DNA of 8,073 bases from Immundisolibacteraceae bacterium (GTDB taxonomy: Bacteria > Pseudomonadota > Gammaproteobacteria > Immundisolibacterales > Immundisolibacteraceae). The position numbers and the translations under genes were made by a program. Below are positions 6,229-8,073 of the stretch, in pieces. How positions within the stretch are numbered: position 1 is the stretch's first letter; each line of letters opens with the position of its first letter. The DNA is taken from NCBI GenBank assembly GCA_019090185.1, contig JAHRWJ010000239.1, positions 1 to 8,073 on the forward strand, given 5' to 3'. The notes under the pieces are model-generated. The model did no database searches and was not told where the DNA came from. It saw only the letters and a program-made list of their open reading frames with translations.

Positions 6229-7380
6229 ATGGCTCAAAAATTGACAGATATACTGTTGTTTAAACCAATAAAACTGCGGGAAATATCGGCGGCTAATCGG
6301 ATCGTTATTTCACCCATGTGTCAATATTCTGCAGAACTTGGCCTGCCTAACCAGTGGCACTATCAACATATCTCCGGTCTCGCAGCTGGTGGTGCGGGTG
6401 TCATTATTATGGAGGCTTCAGCGGTGCAGGAGCAGGGCAGAATCACCCACGGTGATCTGGGTATCTGGTCAGATGCTCACGCTGAGGCATTACAGCCCTA
6501 TGTAGAGTTAATGCGCAGTCACGGCGTTGTGCCAGGAATTCAGATTGGTCATGCGGGTCGCAAGGCGAGTATGCAGCGCCCCTGGCATGGCAATGGGCCC
6601 CTTGATGATAGCGATGTGGAGCGGGGCGAGTTGCCCTGGGATATTGTCGCTCCCAGTGCCCTGGCTAGTGGTGAAGAATTTATGGTGCCGCACGCCTTAA
6701 CCGTTGAGCAGATCAAACAACTGGTCAGAGATTTTGCCACTGCTGCAGCCCGGTGTGACCGGGTTGGTTTTGATTTGATTGAGATTCATGGTGCCCATGG
6801 ATATTTGTTGCATACATTCTTATCACCCCTGTCGAATCAGCGCCGCGATGGGTATGGCGGTAGTTTGGAAAATCGAATGCGTTTTGTACTGGAAGTGGTT
6901 GAGGCAGTGCGAGCCAGTTGGCCAGAGCAGAAGCCTTTGTTGTTTCGGATATCAGGGGTAGATGGGGCTGAAGATGGCTGGGATCTTGATGATTCGGTGC
7001 TGCTTGCCAGAGCGCTGAAGCAGCGCGGAGTGGATGTGATTGACTGCTCTTCCGGCGGTATTGCTGCGGCTTCGTCACCGGCGGCCAAAGGTTTACCTCG
7101 TGGTCCGGGGTTTCAAGTGCCGATTGCGGCGAAAATTCGCCGAGAGGCGGGCGTAATGACCCAGGCTATTGGGTTGATCACCGATGCGGCGCAGGCCGAA
7201 GAAATTCTTCAGGCCGGTGATGCTGATTTGATTTCGATTGCGAGAGAGGCGCTCTATAACCCGTTCTGGCCTAAACATGCGGCTCAGCAATTGGGGGTAG
7301 ATCGTGGTTTTGAACAATGGCCTGAGCAGGCTGGTTGGTGGTTACAGCGGCGTGCCGCGGCAATGGCAAAAAACAGTTGA
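6229..7380 (+). CDS. NADH:flavin oxidoreductase, Old Yellow Enzyme family (YqjM/XenA class)
   Basis: A 383-residue FMN-binding TIM-barrel ene-reductase that uses NAD(P)H to reduce activated C=C bonds of unsaturated aldehydes, ketones or nitro compounds. Landmarks numbered from the ATG at 6229 are LFKPIKL at the first strand, NRIVISPMCQYSA with Cys31 (the redox-tuning Cys of the YqjM/XenA class), GGAGVIIMEASAV (54-66), PGIQIGHAGRKAS (102-114), the substrate-binding pair His187/His190 in IEIHGAHGYLLHTFLSPLSN, DGYGGSLENRMRF, and a C-terminal phosphate-binding region with ADLISIAREALYNP. The Cys and HxxH pair place it in the thermophilic-like/YqjM class rather than classical yeast OYE. It is slightly longer than YqjM (about 340). 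Its divergent partner is the serine dehydratase; a palindrome between them may control it. Likely role is detoxifying electrophiles; the natural substrate is unknown. Confidence 0.95.
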   Translation: MAQKLTDILLFKPIKLREISAANRIVISPMCQYSAELGLPNQWHYQHISGLAAGGAGVIIMEASAVQEQGRITHGDLGIWSDAHAEALQPYVELMRSHGVVPGIQIGHAGRKASMQRPWHGNGPLDDSDVERGELPWDIVAPSALASGEEFMVPHALTVEQIKQLVRDFATAAARCDRVGFDLIEIHGAHGYLLHTFLSPLSNQRRDGYGGSLENRMRFVLEVVEAVRASWPEQKPLLFRISGVDGAEDGWDLDDSVLLARALKQRGVDVIDCSSGGIAAASSPAAKGLPRGPGFQVPIAAKIRREAGVMTQAIGLITDAAQAEEILQAGDADLISIAREALYNPFWPKHAAQQLGVDRGFEQWPEQAGWWLQRRAAAMAKNS

Positions 7381-7468
7381 GGTTTGGCTTTGGTTACTCA
7401 TGCTTTTGTCAGTATTCTATTTGGCTACAATGATAGAGAGATGAAAGTGAAGTTTCGGGCGCAAAATG

Positions 7469-7755
7469 ATGAACCAGCCAGTTGATGAAATGGGATTGTC
7501 GCCAGTGTTAGCGGGAAAGGCTCAGGCCATTGTTGATATTTGTGGTGATGACCCGCATCGGGATGGGGTGCCGGCAGCCATTGTTAAATTGCTGGAAGAA
7601 GTATTCGAAAACGAAGAAACCCGCGAAGCGGCGATGGGAATGGTCGAACAGGGTGTAGCTGGGGAAAGAAGGAAGCGGTTGGCGGTGGTAAGTTTGAGGC
7701 CGTTGGTGCCGAAAATGAACCTGGACTATTGCCTTCTTTAGTTAAGCGAGTGTAA
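7469..7755 (+). CDS. Small protein of unknown function, apparently frameshifted
   Basis: I do not recognise a family. Two adjacent ATGs (7466 and 7469) begin an acidic, helix-prone protein of which about 65 residues look natural (LAGKAQAIVDICGDD, then VKLLEEVFENEE and MVEQGVAG). As written the frame then becomes RKRLAVV... with AGA and AGG codons and stops at 7739-7741. Inserting one G into the GGGG run at 7661-7664 switches to a frame coding GKKEAVGGGKFEAVGAENE and ending PSLVKRV at TAA 7753-7755. That tail uses codons like the neighbouring genes. I therefore give the span to 7755 and regard the gene as carrying either a one-base deletion or a sequencing error. There is no signal peptide or membrane segment and the ribosome site is weak. 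It lies 88 bases after the ene-reductase and ends before a strong terminator. If the frame is really intact, the gene is 7466-7741 and 91 residues. Confidence 0.5.
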
Positions 7756-7845
7756 TCTGGCAGCAATGATTTAATCGATAGTCGGTGCTGCCTGCCGGAT
7801 CTATTGATAAAGGGATAAAAATGCTCCTTAGGGGGAGCGATTTAG

Positions 7846-7883
7846 AAGCACAGCCTGTTGATTCAATAGGCTGTGCTTTTTTT
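7846..7883 (+). terminator. Rho-independent terminator after the small gene
   Basis: AAGCACAGCCT (7846-7856) pairs perfectly with AGGCTGTGCTT (7868-7878). The 11-base loop contains TTGA and TCAA, which can pair further. A run of seven T (7877-7883) follows. It faces a gene on the other strand that ends at 7933, where it may also slow antisense transcription, although that side lacks a T-run. Confidence 0.93.
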
Positions 7884-7932
7884 GTTGGCGCAAAGTTTTT
7901 CATTACGGTTGCCAATTAGGGTGCCAGAGATA

Positions 7933-8073
7933 TTAGTTGTTGTCCGCGCCCTGCAATATCCAGCGTTCCACCATGTCGATGGTTTCCATTGAGAGACCGA
8001 TGTTTGCTTCGCTGGAGTAGGGCATCGGTAAACCTGAGCCACCTGCCTCTATGTGGGTGCCGCGTAATTTATG
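7933..8073 (-). CDS. C-terminal fragment of a probable c-type cytochrome-like protein
   Basis: The minus-strand frame entering at the right edge codes 46 residues and stops at 7933-7935. It includes HIEAGGSGLPMPYSS, then an acidic helix (METIDMVERWILQGADNN) that ends the protein. The pattern of a Met-Pro pair after a Gly-rich stretch, followed by a helix closing in W-I-x-Q-G-A-x-N-N, is typical of the end of a c-type cytochrome domain found in many gammaproteobacterial exported proteins, where the Met could be a haem ligand. The CxxCH site would lie outside the window, so this is a family-level guess. Confidence 0.5.
   Translation of the reverse strand, partial: HKLRGTHIEAGGSGLPMPYSSEANIGLSMETIDMVERWILQGADNN

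Noticed and set aside
7820..7916. Short plus-strand frame starting at the ATG at 7821 and reading through the terminator
   Set aside because: It runs across the hairpin and T-run of a strong terminator, which explains the sequence better.
1..8073. CRISPR arrays, tRNA or rRNA genes
   Set aside because: No regularly spaced repeats and no tRNA- or rRNA-like sequence were seen on either strand.

Overview
The window looks like chromosomal DNA from a free-living gammaproteobacterium, possibly a marine one that uses hydrocarbons. The evidence is the close resemblance of the SrkA-type kinase and the YghU-type glutathione transferase tail to enterobacterial proteins, a CYP153-class alkane hydroxylase very like that of Marinobacter, and moderate GC content. 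Genus-level placement is not possible from the sequence alone.

Layout, left to right. (1) 1-164: the last 53 codons of a YghU/YfcG-like glutathione-dependent oxidoreductase. (2) 196-633: a short-chain dehydrogenase (SDR) gene that is clearly dead, with two frame changes, several in-frame stops and no C-terminal half. (3) 756-947: a short element of about 184 bp with imperfect inverted ends flanked by TTAA, probably a MITE or a deleted insertion sequence. (4) 1002-2264: an intact CYP153-type cytochrome P450 followed by a textbook terminator. (5) 2331-2748: a 418-base gap with no convincing gene but some hairpins and a short repeat. (6) 2749-3909: a methyl-accepting chemotaxis protein with almost no periplasmic part. 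(7) 4058-5152: the stress kinase SrkA, convergent with (8) 5160-6107 (minus strand), a PLP-dependent serine/threonine dehydratase of the short animal SDS type. (9) 6108-6228: a divergent promoter region with a palindrome that could be an operator. (10) 6229-7380: an Old Yellow Enzyme of the YqjM/XenA class. (11) 7469-7755: a small unknown protein gene that seems to lack one G in a GGGG run, followed by a strong terminator. (12) 7933-8073 (minus strand): the C-terminal end of a probable c-type cytochrome-like protein.

The genes do not form one operon. Each appears to be its own unit or half of a divergent or convergent pair. The main functional hint is an alkane hydroxylase P450 beside a chemoreceptor that lacks a ligand-binding domain, with an ene-reductase and a glutathione enzyme nearby; this fits uptake and detoxification of hydrophobic or electrophilic compounds, but the link is inference. 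No ferredoxin or ferredoxin reductase for the P450 is present. I did not find a clear new multi-gene system. The least explained items are the TTAA-flanked element, the palindrome at 6170-6191 and the frameshifted small gene.
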